Shown: positions 25,719 through 34,926, counted from the stretch's first letter. The stretch: DNA of 64,000 nucleotides from Phototrophicus methaneseepsis (GCF_015500095.1 NZ_CP062983.1:372001-436000), one strand, 5' to 3'. Program-made: numbers and translations. The notes: a model not told the origin generated them from the letters alone.

Positions 25719-26284
25719 TCATGATGTACCTGCTCCCGCTTCAACATACCAGCGCATATCACACACCTCGTCGCCCTGGGATAGGCAGCGGGGTCGTTCA
25801 AATCGTCTGTTCTGCGCCATAGCTTGGGCCGCTACATAATCAAACTGGCACCATGTCCTGTAGAAAAAGTCCACTTCGTCGGGCTTACCCTGTGTCTTAA
25901 CGTATTCCAGTGCTGGACAGCGATACCAGTGGGTGTAAAAGCCGTCCTGTGCCTTCCACGCTTTCCCCTGATACCCACCGGGTGTAGTTAAGCGGATAAA
26001 TCAGGAGCATACGCAGGATGAAATTCATCTGCTGCTGTGGGTCACGGAACAACAGTCGGCAAGAAACGAGGCACTTTCAGCATGGACTAATACACTCGCC
26101 AGCCCATATCAGCAAGCATCGTTGTGGCATCGCTTTTCTCAAAGCCGGCATCCAGCAGCGCACGATAGGCCACAATACTGAGAAGCGAGAGCATCACATT
26201 CTGGCGGTTGCCGAGGCTACCATACCGCTCCAAGTGTGCTTCAGGGAGTAGCTGGTCGAAGTTACGCCATGGTTGCTTGAGCAA
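25719..26284 (-). pseudogene. Broken L-2-amino-thiazoline-4-carboxylate hydrolase-like gene
   Basis: Fragments on the minus strand are collinear with the ATC-hydrolase-like family. The N-terminal piece has 'VAYRALLDAGFEKSDATTMLADMGW' in two parts. After a stop and frame changes the C-terminal piece resumes with W-K-A-Q-D-G-F-Y, W-C-Q-F-D-Y and C-L-S-Q-G-D-E-V-C-D-M-R-W, ending at the TGA 25721-25719. The middle (about 25980-26090) is degraded. Family assignment rests on the W-C-x-F-D and C-D-x-R-W motifs and is moderate. Confidence 0.55.
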
Positions 26285-26404
26285 GTCTTGGACATGGGCT
26301 TATTTCCCCCTCATGTTATCGCAGCTCGTGAAGACTGTAATGTGGCGTTTGGCTTATCAGTGGGCGCGCAAAATGACTTGCCAGATCATCAAACAGCCGA
26401 ATAA

Positions 26405-27331
26405 TCAACGACTCACCTGCCACATCCCATAGAGGGATAGGGCAATGCCAGCAACCTGAATCCACTGTAGACGCTCGGCGAAAAAGATGGCGCTGATCAC
26501 CAGGGCAAAAATGGGAGTCAGAAACGAAAAGGTGTTCAAGCGTGTGAGTTCTGCGCCGCGCAGAAGCCAGAACCACAGCAAAAGCGGTAGCGCAGTGCCG
26601 CCAAGTCCCAGCACGAGCAGGCTCATCGCAAACGACCAATTCCAATTCACCGAAGACGGCGCTTCAAACCACTGTGCCAGTGCCAGCAGAGGCAAGCTAC
26701 CCAGGATAAACTGCCAGCCCGTCGCCATCAAGGAATCAACCTGCCCCGCTATCCGCTTGAGTAGAATGTTCCCCACAGCGACACCGAGAGCGCCAAGCAC
26801 AATGAAACCCATTCCAGAGAAGCCCGCACCTAGTTCCTGAGCGCCAAAACCTGGCAGTGCGGTGAGCACGATGCCGAAAAAACCCATGAGCAGTCCTATG
26901 AGACTGTTTCGCTTTAATCGTTCGCCGAGTAGAAAGAAAGCCAGAATCGCCGCAATGAGTGGTTGCATGTTGGCAAGCACGCTTGCCAGTCCGGGACTGA
27001 CAACACCCCCTGCCAGGAACATCCCAGCAAAGCCCGCCGAGGTGTAACTCAAGCCAACCCCCAGAATACCCAACCACAGGCGCGGTAGGCGCGGGAGCGG
27101 ATGCCGCAGTGCCACTGCCGGGACCAGTAAGCCAATGCCAGCCACGAGTGAACGCAGAGCAGCGAAATAAAGCGGCGGCGAAGACGAAAGTCCGGTGGCG
27201 ATTAAGGGAAAGCAGAGTGCCCAGAGAAACATCACCAGTAACAGCAAGGCGAGATCGATCCACGACAAACGCTGGCGCACGCCAGCGTCCAATTCTACAG
27301 GTTTTTCCACGCGGCACTCCTCACGGGACAT
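26405..27331 (-). CDS. DMT-superfamily (EamA) transporter
   Basis: 308 residues from the ATG at 27331 with ten predicted membrane helices in two EamA repeats: 'LWALCFPLIATGLSS' near the start, 'LLGERL' closing the first repeat and 'FFAERLQ' the second. Such proteins export amino acids, drugs or metabolites; the substrate cannot be inferred. The IS4-type element inserted just upstream: its 11-bp target duplication includes the start codon region, so the native promoter and ribosome site are now on the far side of the IS, and expression is doubtful. Confidence 0.85.
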   Translation of the reverse strand: MSREECRVEKPVELDAGVRQRLSWIDLALLLLVMFLWALCFPLIATGLSSSPPLYFAALRSLVAGIGLLVPAVALRHPLPRLPRLWLGILGVGLSYTSAGFAGMFLAGGVVSPGLASVLANMQPLIAAILAFFLLGERLKRNSLIGLLMGFFGIVLTALPGFGAQELGAGFSGMGFIVLGALGVAVGNILLKRIAGQVDSLMATGWQFILGSLPLLALAQWFEAPSSVNWNWSFAMSLLVLGLGGTALPLLLWFWLLRGAELTRLNTFSFLTPIFALVISAIFFAERLQWIQVAGIALSLYGMWQVSR

Positions 27332-27574
27332 CCCCACTCTTTTCAGGGGTAGGTATTTAATAAATGGGACAAGATGCTAGTGTTGTGTTAATCATACAAC
27401 AATACTAGAGATAAAAATCTTGTCCCATCCAGAAGAATTAAAACGCTTAAATGCAGAAATAACAAGGCATATGCCCCATTTGGGAAAATGTGTCATCCAT
27501 GTGCTAAGCCTATATGTCTTGGGTATGGTCATCATGCAACATTGTGGTCAAAGCAGAATTGTGAGTTTTCTAAG

Positions 27575-27720
27575 AACCCATTTGGAAATTCCTGCTATAT
27601 GAGAAATCTGATAATAATGGGGAATTTACATTATTAAGACATGCTTGTAGGGGAGGGTTTGCAAACCCTCCCCTACGGACAATCCCCTAAAATCACAGAA
27701 TTTACTAATATTCAAATGGC
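27575..27720. mobile_element. 146-bp MITE inserted in the IS4-type transposase
   Basis: Imperfect terminal repeats (AACCCATTTGGAAATT and ACTAATATTCAAATGGC) are flanked by a perfect 7-bp direct repeat TTCTAAG (27568-27574 and 27721-27727). Removing the element plus one repeat restores the transposase frame. The middle holds a 30-bp perfect palindrome. The ends match those of the element at 24241-24407, so a family of these exists in the genome. Confidence 0.88.
27647..27676. repeat. 30-bp perfect palindrome inside the MITE
   Basis: GTAGGGGAGGGTTTG and its exact reverse complement lie back to back. This GTAGGGG...CCCCTAC type palindrome is a common dispersed repeat in cyanobacteria and Chloroflexota and would form a very stable hairpin. 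Confidence 0.9.
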
Positions 27721-28810
27721 TTCTAAGTGTATTAACAGGTAATTCCTTTGGGGCAATGAGGCAACGTTTACGTGAGTTGACCTATGAAGGCGAGAGCAAG
27801 CGGGGTCGAAATCGTCAAGAAGTGGATGTGAAAGCGAGCTTCGCTCCCTTATTGGCATGGGTCATCAGTAAGTTCAGAGGAGAGCATCGACAAGTGGTAT
27901 TAGCGATAGATGCGACCTATCTCACAGATCGTTTTGTGATTTTAGCGGTCAGTGTGGTGGTGTCAGGATGTGCGATTCCCGTGGCATGGCATATCCAAAA
28001 AGGGGACAGTAAGGGCGAGTGGAATCCCATTTGGTCTGATCTACTTAAGCGTTTGCAAGTTGCCATCCCTACTGATTGGCAGGTTTTTGTACTGAGTGAT
28101 AGTGGCTTGTACTCCAAAAAACTCTTTCAGCTTTTAAGTCAGGACATTCACTGGGCAACATTCATGCGAATTGGCTGGTCACAAGGGTTATTTCAACTAA
28201 AAGGCAAGACAGAGTGGTTGCCGATCCGTGATTTCGTCTACAAAGGCATGAGTCCACTTATTTTAGAAGGACGCTGTTTCAAAGGCAATCCAATTGCTTG
28301 TACACTCATTTTGCAGTGGGATGATGCCTACGAACAGCCTTGTGTTCTAGTTAGCAATCTTGAACCTGAGCAAGTTCAACATAATGTTTATGGCGTGCGC
28401 TACTGGATTGAATGTGGCTTTAAGGATGTCAAACGTGGCTTTTTTCACTGGGAACAGAGCAAAATGACCTGCCCCCAACGCGCTGAACGTCTATGGTTAG
28501 TCATCAGCATTGCTTTATTATGGCTCACTTCTGTCGGGGATGCTGCTTCTGACATGCCTCATTGGCAGACCTTACAGCAGGCTCGACCCAATCAACGCAT
28601 TCTTTCTGCCCCTCTTTTGGGCTGGATTAACATCATTGTCTCAATTTTGAAAGGGAAACCGCTTTCCTATGGCTATCTCAATCCCTATCCTTGGCTTCCT
28701 ATTCCTGAACAATAAAATACCTACCCCTGAAAACATCCCCACTCCCCCATCCATAGGTTAGGGTAATCGCATATGGATGCTTTAGGAACAGACAACTTTG
28801 AGTAAATAGT

Positions 28811-29610
28811 GGGAGTGGTGAAAGTGATGGACATAGTGTAAATTAGAGATATGAATGAATGTCCATATTGTCACGATACAGAAAATCAAGTGAAAGCAGG
28901 GATGACGGGAGCAGGCAGCCAGCGCTACAAATGCAAGCCTTGTAATCGTCGTTACACGCCAGAACCTCAGCAAATGTACAGCGATGAAATGCGTCAGCAA
29001 GCGGTCAAATGGTATGCAGACGGTGCTGGCTATCGCCAGATCGCGCGTCATTTGGGAGTGGATCATGTCACGATCATGAATTGGGTGAAAGCCCATAGTG
29101 ATCAGTTGCCACAAGCGCCTGTGCCTGATGAAACCCCTCTCCACATCGTTGAGATGGATGAGCTGTTCACATTTGTTGAGAAGAAAAAAACAGAGTCTAC
29201 CTGATCACCTTTGTTGAGCGTAAAACGAGCTGTATTATCGGGTGGTGTCTCACACAAGAACGCGATGAGAGTACACTGCAAGCGCTGCTGGATAAGAGTC
29301 CTCAAGCGGTCTGGTACTACAGTGATTTATTTGTGACCTATAAGTCCCTGATCTATACGCCCGGTACCCATACTCCCATGCCTGACAAGAGTGAAACCTT
29401 TCGTGTTGAAGGTGTCAACGCAGAACTACGACATTATCTCAAAAGGTTAGTTCGAAAAACGCGTTGTTTCTCAAAATGCATTCAGGCTTTACGGCGTACT
29501 GTGAAATTGTTTGTCTTTGCTTGGAATCGGCGTCAACTGTATCGACAACAGTATCCAGATTACCCAGCTTATCTCATTCAAATCGTTTATCCATGAAATT
29601 CACCACTCCC
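28811..29610 (+). mobile_element. IS1-type element nested in the ISAs1 element
   Basis: 800 bp with terminal repeats GGGAGTGGTGAA (28811-28822) and TTCACCACTCCC (29599-29610), flanked by an 8-bp duplication TAAATAGT (28803-28810 and 29611-29618). It inserted into the last codons of the ISAs1 transposase. Confidence 0.93.
28851..29596 (+). CDS. IS1 transposase with probable programmed -1 frameshift
   Basis: The first frame (28851-29204) encodes an InsA-like zinc ribbon (C-P-Y-C ... C-K-P-C) and helix-turn-helix, and runs out shortly after 'DELFTFVEKKK'. The -1 frame continues with N-R-V-Y-L-I-T-F-V-E-R-K and encodes the DDE part, ending in 'YLIQIVYP' at 29596. The switch lies on a run of seven A (about 29184-29190), the same arrangement as the classical IS1 InsA-InsB' frameshift. 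So this is normal for the family, not damage. Confidence 0.85.
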
Positions 29611-30720
29611 TAAATAGTCATTGTCCCAACCAGCCATTTTACATCTAGCAGCGATACCCACCTTGACCGAGGTTTCTTGTTTGAGCAAGTTTAAGGCTAA
29701 ATGTCGCAAAACAGCCATGTTTTGTGGGGCATGATCTTTACGAATGCGCGATTCATCTTCACGAAAGGCAATATCTAGCACCCAATGTAAGCCGTTCTCA
29801 ATTTGCCAATGCTCACGGATGGCTGTCATAAAATCTTGAGCGGAGGCTTGCCAACTACTAATGAAATAGCGGCTTGTCGTCTCGGTCTTGTTTGCTGTCA
29901 CCCGTACAGTCACTAATTTAATGAGGTTTTTCAAGCTTGCCCACAGCTTGCCGTGCCGCAAATACTGCTGATATTCAGGTTCAGATACGACCCAAATTTG
30001 GCGAAATTCTTGTCGGTCATGGCCTTCATTTTTGCTTTGGGCAGTTTCATAAATGACATCTTGGTAATGGTCATACTCGAACCCTGCGAACAGGTTCTCT
30101 AAATCTTCATACAAAGTGCCTTGATTCTTTTTTACGGCTAAAATGTAGTCGGCTTTCGCATCAACAATCTGCTTGGCTATCGCTGTTTGGGTATTGAGTG
30201 CATCCAGTGTCACAACGCAACCCGTGATGTCCAGTTGTGCCAATAACTCCGGGATTGCTGTGATTTCATTTGATTTCTCATCAACCTTCTTTTGTCCTAA
30301 AACCAGACGATTTTCACTCGACCACGCACTGACCATCCAAATCCCATCTCGACCCTTTCTGCGTTCCTGACTACGACGTAATTTCTTGCCATCCATTGCT
30401 ACTAAGTCACCCCCTGTCTGCTGACATAGACTGGCTGTCCACTTGACGAAACACTCTTGAAAAACAGTCTCATCTAACCAACGAAAAACCCGTCCAAAAC
30501 TGTCATGTAAAGGTATCCCTTTTTCTAAATCCAAAAAACTGCTTAACCAATCCTTCTTAGCATTTCCATAACGTTCTATATCGACCCATCCATCCGCGCC
30601 ACAAATCACTCCTAAAATGGCAATCGTCACAATATTTATGAGCGGATGTGTGATATTCTGACCCCTTCGTGGGTCATCCATATCTGCAAAGTAGGACATG
30701 ATATTCGTCTCAGGAAACAT
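29587..30720 (-). CDS. ISAs1-family transposase, C-terminus altered by IS1
   Basis: 377 residues: N-terminal 'YFADMDDPRRGQNITHPL', 'AMDGKKLRRSQERR', 'VTLDALNTQTAIAK' and 'ENGLHWVLDIAFREDESRIRKDHAPQN' are hallmarks of the ISAs1/H-repeat family. The native end was ...D-N-D-Y-L-L-K-V-V-C-S, still readable across the IS1 left junction (28781-28810). It now ends ...D-Y-L-G-S-G-E-F-H-G inside IS1. Only a few residues changed, so activity may survive, but the element's left end is 800 bp further away. Confidence 0.85.
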   Translation of the reverse strand: MFPETNIMSYFADMDDPRRGQNITHPLINIVTIAILGVICGADGWVDIERYGNAKKDWLSSFLDLEKGIPLHDSFGRVFRWLDETVFQECFVKWTASLCQQTGGDLVAMDGKKLRRSQERRKGRDGIWMVSAWSSENRLVLGQKKVDEKSNEITAIPELLAQLDITGCVVTLDALNTQTAIAKQIVDAKADYILAVKKNQGTLYEDLENLFAGFEYDHYQDVIYETAQSKNEGHDRQEFRQIWVVSEPEYQQYLRHGKLWASLKNLIKLVTVRVTANKTETTSRYFISSWQASAQDFMTAIREHWQIENGLHWVLDIAFREDESRIRKDHAPQNMAVLRHLALNLLKQETSVKVGIAARCKMAGWDNDYLGSGEFHG

Positions 30721-30922
30721 GGCAGCACCTTTTTAGCTACCATTATCCTCCATTAAGGTTTCATATGCGATTGCCCTAATCCATAGGTGGTCTCCAGAGA
30801 TTTCGATTTCAATGAAATATAAAGATTAATCATGTCAATCGGATCGATTTGTATACCTGTATGTGAAACGGCTTGAAGTAAGCAGGTTATAAGATGATTT
30901 TCCGAAAACATGGTAACATACC

Positions 30923-31171
30923 TCACTCAAGTAACCTCTGACTTTCTCTTCTTTTATTACGGTATAGTTTTACGACTAAAGGTATACAGAGACCCCAACA
31001 GATCAATAACATGGCAATTAGCAGAGCCACAGCGATACCTGCTCCTATTTGAGGACCAAACAACGGAACAACAATCAGAGCAATGAATGGCAAGGTACAT
31101 ATCCATAACATCAATACAATGCCCATCATATCGAAGCCCGGTAAGTGAATTTGCTTTAACAATTGCTTCAT
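30923..31171 (-). CDS. Small two-helix membrane protein
   Basis: 82 residues with two strongly hydrophobic helices (about 15-37 and 43-66) and a basic C-terminus. AAGGAG precedes the ATG by about 8 bases. No motif or family recognised. It stands alone between the insertion-sequence cluster and the Cfa gene. Confidence 0.6.
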   Translation of the reverse strand: MKQLLKQIHLPGFDMMGIVLMLWICTLPFIALIVVPLFGPQIGAGIAVALLIAMLLICWGLCIPLVVKLYRNKRRESQRLLE

Positions 31172-31369
31172 CTCGAATCTCCTTACAATTGATTGCTTGT
31201 TTTGGCTTTCGATAACTTGGTAGAATAAAATAGGCTATAATTTCCTTTATAGTTGGTGTATGCCCATCTGCCTTTACTTCAGTACAACACCAGATCGTGC
31301 CGATCTGTGGTAAGTTAAAAAGTAGCCGCTGTATTCAAATATGCTTTTATACATCGTTTGTTGTTGTCG

Positions 31370-32701
31370 CTATGTGGCTACACAGCATCGCTTTGCGTCA
31401 GCTACCGCAACTTTGCGAGCACTATTGTCCGGTTTACTCAGCAAAGTTTGATTGACCGCTAGATTGCCGATATCAAAACTATATGCCGCCATCGACATGT
31501 ATAGTTTCCAAATGCGGTAAACCGATTCACTACTCAGTTGGATTGCCTCAGATTGGTGATTTTCTAGTCGTTTGAGCCAGTGGCGTAAGGTACGAGCGTA
31601 ATGTTTGCGCCAATTCTCGACATGGTGAATATCAAAACCCGTTTGTTCTGCTATGATGTTAACTTCGCTCACTGGAATCAGTTCACCATCGGGGAAGATG
31701 TAGCGCTGAGTAAATGAGCCACTACCGACAATAGTCCGATCGAATAAAGTTGCTAGAAAAGAGCTTTTCTGGAGACTGTTTGCTGCAAGAGAAATGCCGT
31801 GATTCAAAAACAAACCGCCCGGTTTGAGGAGATTATATGCGTATCCGAAATAGTCCGGCAGATTTTGTCTCCCAACATGCTCAAACATACCGATGCTCAC
31901 AATTTTATCGAATGTTGTGCCTCTTATATCCCGATAGTCTAATGGTTTGACTATTGTTCCTTGAAGACCAGCAGCGGCGATCCGTATATTAGCCAGTTGA
32001 TGCTGTTCTTTACTCAAGGTGATACCCGTTGCCCGAACACCATATTTCTGTGCGGCATAGATAATTAACCCACCCCACCCACACCCAATGTCTAGCAGTG
32101 TCTCACCGGGTTTCAAGTCAAGCTTGCGGCATATAATGTCAAGCTTTTTTTCCTGTGCCGTATCTAAGTCTTCCGTCTCGGTAGAAAAATACGCACAAGA
32201 ATAAATCATTCGTTGATCCAACCAGAGCGCATAGAAGTCATTGCCAACATCATAATGATACTGGATAGCCTCACGATCACGTTTTCTGGAATGTTGTGAT
32301 CCAGCTAACTGTGCCGGACCACGCTCGATATTTTGCGTAAGTTCCTCTCCTTTTGGAAGAGCGAATCGCAATCGTAAAAGTTGTAGAGGTTGTGCTGTAA
32401 TCGTTTTTGCTAAAGTTTCAAAAGTCTGGAAGGCGACAATCAGATCACCTTCAATATCGAAGTCTTTGCGGATATACGCCTCAGCTATTGACAGTTCCAA
32501 GGGTATTTGAAACATGCGTCGTAATGCACCGGCATTATTGATTGCAAGCATGAACGCTTGTGGTTGAGTTGCTCCAAAGTAAGTACCATCCCACAAACGA
32601 ATCGCAAAATTACGTGGCTCTGGAAACAGACAATTCATAAACGACAAAATATTTTCTAAAGACGAACTTCCTGTCGCAGTCGATTTGGTGTTTTCGGTCA
32701 T
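31370..32701 (-). CDS. cfa: Cyclopropane-fatty-acyl-phospholipid synthase family methyltransferase
   Basis: 443 residues. N-terminal lipid-binding-like domain (about 20-125), then the class I methyltransferase with 'IQYHYDVGNDFYALWLD' (147-163) and the SAM motif L-D-I-G-C-G-W-G (203-210). Cfa adds a methylene bridge to unsaturated membrane lipids, an acid and solvent stress response. It is followed by nothing cotranscribed. Upstream, in order, lie an unknown gene, a methyltransferase and small membrane proteins, together a membrane-modification block. Confidence 0.93.
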   Translation of the reverse strand: MTENTKSTATGSSSLENILSFMNCLFPEPRNFAIRLWDGTYFGATQPQAFMLAINNAGALRRMFQIPLELSIAEAYIRKDFDIEGDLIVAFQTFETLAKTITAQPLQLLRLRFALPKGEELTQNIERGPAQLAGSQHSRKRDREAIQYHYDVGNDFYALWLDQRMIYSCAYFSTETEDLDTAQEKKLDIICRKLDLKPGETLLDIGCGWGGLIIYAAQKYGVRATGITLSKEQHQLANIRIAAAGLQGTIVKPLDYRDIRGTTFDKIVSIGMFEHVGRQNLPDYFGYAYNLLKPGGLFLNHGISLAANSLQKSSFLATLFDRTIVGSGSFTQRYIFPDGELIPVSEVNIIAEQTGFDIHHVENWRKHYARTLRHWLKRLENHQSEAIQLSSESVYRIWKLYMSMAAYSFDIGNLAVNQTLLSKPDNSARKVAVADAKRCCVAT

Positions 32702-32742
32702 AGCTCTTGTCTCCTAGTATTTCTGTAGTCTGGCAAATTGAG

Positions 32743-33171
32743 CTAATCGGTGTTATTTGCCGGAGCCTCGTTAAATACATAAAGCGCGTTTAAGCTGTAT
32801 TGTTGAACGATTCTTCGCACAACCGGATTTGCCACAACTGGCATTCGGAGTGATTTCTTCTCCGCATGATAGAGTATGAAATGATACATCTCCACGTGCC
32901 GATAACTTCTACAACGATGGACACAGATCTCAACGTCATCATCCAAACGCCAACCGTCGCGCAGATATTGCAGGAGAACGTCTGCGGGCGCATACCACTG
33001 GGATGCGGGCGACCAGTGACGGTCATCATTGTCCAATTCAAGCTCGCGATACTTTGCAGAAGGCTCTCGATTCTGACCTGCGTTCTCATTCACCAGAAGC
33101 GATTGTTGCTTCATTCTGTCAAGCACACGAGATTCAACTTTTTCCTCGAGTGTTGAAAAAGAAGTGTTCAT
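32743..33171 (-). CDS. Uncharacterised cytosolic protein
   Basis: 142 residues from the ATG at 33171 with AGGAAA upstream. No membrane helix. A basic, His/Cys-containing stretch 'VEICVHRCRSYRHVEMYHFILYHAEKKSLRMPVVANP' spans about 85-120 in two parts. I do not recognise the family. It ends 41 bases before the Cfa start and is probably cotranscribed with it. Confidence 0.65.
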   Translation of the reverse strand: MNTSFSTLEEKVESRVLDRMKQQSLLVNENAGQNREPSAKYRELELDNDDRHWSPASQWYAPADVLLQYLRDGWRLDDDVEICVHRCRSYRHVEMYHFILYHAEKKSLRMPVVANPVVRRIVQQYSLNALYVFNEAPANNTD

Positions 33172-33214
33172 GTGTGTTTCCTCCAGTTGTGTCATAATTT
33201 CAAATACCCGATAG

Positions 33215-33856
33215 CTAATTTGCCGTGGATATTCTTGGGAAGAACGCGGGTGTAATGCGGGCGTAGTCTACATACACTTCGCCAAACTCCAGCAACGAAG
33301 CTCGCTCCTCTTGACGTGCTAGACGGACATACATCACCACCAAAACAGGGAACATCGCTAAGGTCAAGATAGTGGGCCACTGAAGCAAGAATCCCAGCAT
33401 AATCAATATGAAGGCGGTATATTGTGGATGGCGCAACCGACGATAGGGTCCTGTTGTCGCTAGGTGATGTTCACGTTGTGCCTGATACAGCACCTCCCAT
33501 GCCTTGGATAAGAGGAAAAAGCCAGCACCGATAAAAATATAGCTCAGAATATGCAAAAGATTGAAATGCGGATCCCCTTGCCAGTTCAGAAGCGTTGACC
33601 ACAGATGACCGGTATCGTGAGATAAGAGTTCAAGATTGGGAAAGCGATTGCCGAGCCAACCCGATAGCAGATAGATCGTTAACGGAAAACCATACATCTC
33701 GGTAAACAATGCCACCAGAAATGCAATGAAGGTACCAAACGAACGCCAGTCGCGTGTTGTTCGTGGACGAGCAAAGCTAAAGGCAAAACTTGTGAAGATA
33801 GCCACATTGATGATGACGAGTGCCCATTGACCATAAGCAGACGGTTCACTATTCAT
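33215..33856 (-). CDS. Isoprenylcysteine carboxyl methyltransferase-family membrane protein
   Basis: 213 residues with five or six helices. The ICMT/PEMT signature is near the C-terminus: R-L-R-H-P-Q-Y-T-A-F, then R-L-A-R-Q-E-E-R-A-S-L-L-E-F-G-E-V-Y-V-D-Y. Bacterial members methylate lipids or small thiols; the substrate is unknown. The start overlaps the DUF2933 gene by 8 bases, a tight coupling also seen in other metal-resistance islands. Confidence 0.88.
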   Translation of the reverse strand: MNSEPSAYGQWALVIINVAIFTSFAFSFARPRTTRDWRSFGTFIAFLVALFTEMYGFPLTIYLLSGWLGNRFPNLELLSHDTGHLWSTLLNWQGDPHFNLLHILSYIFIGAGFFLLSKAWEVLYQAQREHHLATTGPYRRLRHPQYTAFILIMLGFLLQWPTILTLAMFPVLVVMYVRLARQEERASLLEFGEVYVDYARITPAFFPRISTAN

Positions 33857-34112
33857 AGTCGTCTCCTTCGTGCCTATGTTTGGGCTTTTCGTCTATCGTA
33901 TTTGAGCTATGACTATGACTGCCATGCTTACCATGCATAAACAGGTGTAAGAATGGACATAGTAACAATAGCGCGTAAGGCAGTAGTCCAAATACATGTG
34001 CAGTATGCTCGGTAATCAGGAAAAAGGCACTAATAGCGAGAAAAGTCACGAAGACCATGCGAGTAGGTGACCCGAGTAACTTATTGATGTTGATTTTCTG
34101 AATAGCATTCAT
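33849..34112 (-). CDS. DUF2933 small membrane protein, second copy
   Basis: 87 residues, two helices (about 18-35 and 40-58), and the diagnostic end of helix two 'LLLCPFLHLFMHGKHGSHSH'. The Cys and His/Gly loop may bind metal. Its 3' end overlaps the methyltransferase start by 8 bases. Confidence 0.85.
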   Translation of the reverse strand: MNAIQKININKLLGSPTRMVFVTFLAISAFFLITEHTAHVFGLLPYALLLLCPFLHLFMHGKHGSHSHSSNTIDEKPKHRHEGDDYE

Positions 34113-34193
34113 GATGACAACCCTTTCATTGACTTACTAGAGTGTAAAGAGGTGAGGCAAGCCAATTAATATTGAACTTGCCTTCGGAACCCG

Positions 34194-34481
34194 TTAACTC
34201 GACTTAACCGTCTGCTCTTCCTGTGAGGTACGGTGGACGAAAACGTTATAGATGGGTACAAACAAGACTGCTGTTAGAAATCCTCCAGCGAAACTTTCTA
34301 TCAGACCGATGAAAAAAGTCTCCCAGCTAACGAATGTAAAGCCCGGCAGTATCGTCTCCCAGAAGTGTTGCATGACCCACCAGTTGGGAAACAGTAAGCC
34401 AAGTGACACATCCAGGACAAAGACGACGGCGGTAAAAACTGCTAATGTCCATGCTATTGGCCAGAATGATGAAGTTTTCAT
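34194..34481 (-). CDS. DUF5676-type membrane protein
   Basis: 95 residues with two or three helices (about 8-30, 48-80): 'AVVFVLDVSLGLLFPNWWVMQ' in parts, and 'GLIESFAGGFLTAVLFVPIYNVF' is the conserved C-terminal helix. Members are small proteins of unknown function often next to copper and silver resistance genes. AAGGAGG lies 7 bases before the ATG. Confidence 0.8.
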   Translation of the reverse strand: MKTSSFWPIAWTLAVFTAVVFVLDVSLGLLFPNWWVMQHFWETILPGFTFVSWETFFIGLIESFAGGFLTAVLFVPIYNVFVHRTSQEEQTVKSS

Positions 34482-34519
34482 GTGATTTACCTCCTTGCAT
34501 CACTCTAAATGCGAAGTTG

Positions 34520-34810
34520 TCAGGTATTTACAACAGAATTGTCTGAACCGAAAGGATTGGGCTGATAGTCATCAGCATCGTTATCGTTGAGCCAATTACC
34601 ATTATCTGTATAGAAGCGATACTGATATACCTGTCCTTTATCCAGAGAGATCGTCAATGACCATGTGCCATCTTCAGCTTGCTTCATCGGATGCGACTGT
34701 GCATCCCATTCATTGAAGTCACCCACGAGATAAAGGCATTCACAATCATTGATGCTGGGCGATGTGAATGTTGCCCGAATTTTGTCTTTTGCTTTTTCCT
34801 TGACCACCAT
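34520..34810 (-). CDS. Isoamylase early-set (CBM48-like) protein
   Basis: 96 residues forming one carbohydrate-binding beta-sandwich: 'VYLVGDFNEWD'-type core (here L-V-G-D-F-N-E-W-D), 'DGTWSLTISL', 'YQYRFYTDNGNWLNDNDADDYQPN' in parts. Such single-domain proteins bind alpha-glucans such as glycogen. A GH57 enzyme is encoded just upstream. A copper-box-like palindrome lies about 71 bases before its ATG, so an alpha-glucan protein may be part of the metal regulon. Confidence 0.88.
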   Translation of the reverse strand: MVVKEKAKDKIRATFTSPSINDCECLYLVGDFNEWDAQSHPMKQAEDGTWSLTISLDKGQVYQYRFYTDNGNWLNDNDADDYQPNPFGSDNSVVNT

Positions 34811-34873
34811 TGGAATTTCCTTTGTTCTTTATAGTATTTATTTATAGATTACAGTTGAATGCCGATTTAGGTC

Positions 34874-34888
34874 AGCGCTGTATTGCGT
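34874..34888. promoter_or_regulatory. Copper-box-like motif before the CBM48 gene
   Basis: AGCGCTGTATTGCGT, centred about 71 bases upstream of the ATG at 34810, the spacing seen at the other boxes. A half-site CAGAATGGCGCA follows at 34902-34913. The match to the consensus is weaker than at the copper genes. Confidence 0.4.
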
Positions 34889-34926
34889 AGCTATATATAG
34901 GCAGAATGGCGCATAAGGCAGAAATG

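Larger units (their letters stand above)
27420..28715 (+). pseudogene. IS4-family transposase split by a MITE
   Basis: Codons 27420 to about 27574 (ending I-V-S-F-L) and 27728 to 28715 (V-L-T-G-N-S-F-G-A-M-R-Q-R-L-R-E) form one frame once the 153-base insert is removed, giving a 380-residue protein. DDE motifs: D in 'VLAIDATYLTDRF', D in 'VFVLSDSGLYSK', E in 'YWIECGFKDVKRG'. The insert brings stop codons (the first at 27600), so no full product is made. Confidence 0.88.
27340..28733 (+). mobile_element. IS4-type insertion sequence, itself disrupted
   Basis: Inverted repeats TTTTCAGGGGTAGGTATTT (left, from 27340) and AAATACCTACCCCTGAAAA (right, to 28733), flanked by an 11-bp direct repeat CATCCCCACTC (27329-27339 and 28734-28744). 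The 11-bp target duplication fits the IS4 group. The transposase gene inside is interrupted by a MITE-like element, so this copy cannot move on its own. Confidence 0.92.
28759..30778 (-). mobile_element. ISAs1-type element carrying a nested IS1
   Basis: Ends TAGGGTAATCGCATATG (left) and CATATGCGATTGCCCTA (right) form inverted repeats with one mismatch, flanked by a 10-bp direct repeat ATCCATAGGT (28749-28758 and 30779-30788). Without the 808-bp insert (IS1 plus its duplication) it would be about 1.2 kb, a normal ISAs1 size. Confidence 0.92.

Noticed and set aside
28782-29144. 120-codon minus-strand frame across the IS1/ISAs1 junction
   Set aside because: It is antisense to the IS1 transposase and only its last six codons (the old ISAs1 transposase tail) are real coding sequence.
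28851-29204. IS1 transposase at 28851 as a frameshifted pseudogene
   Set aside because: The -1 shift on a run of A is the known IS1 expression mechanism, so it is treated as a normal gene.
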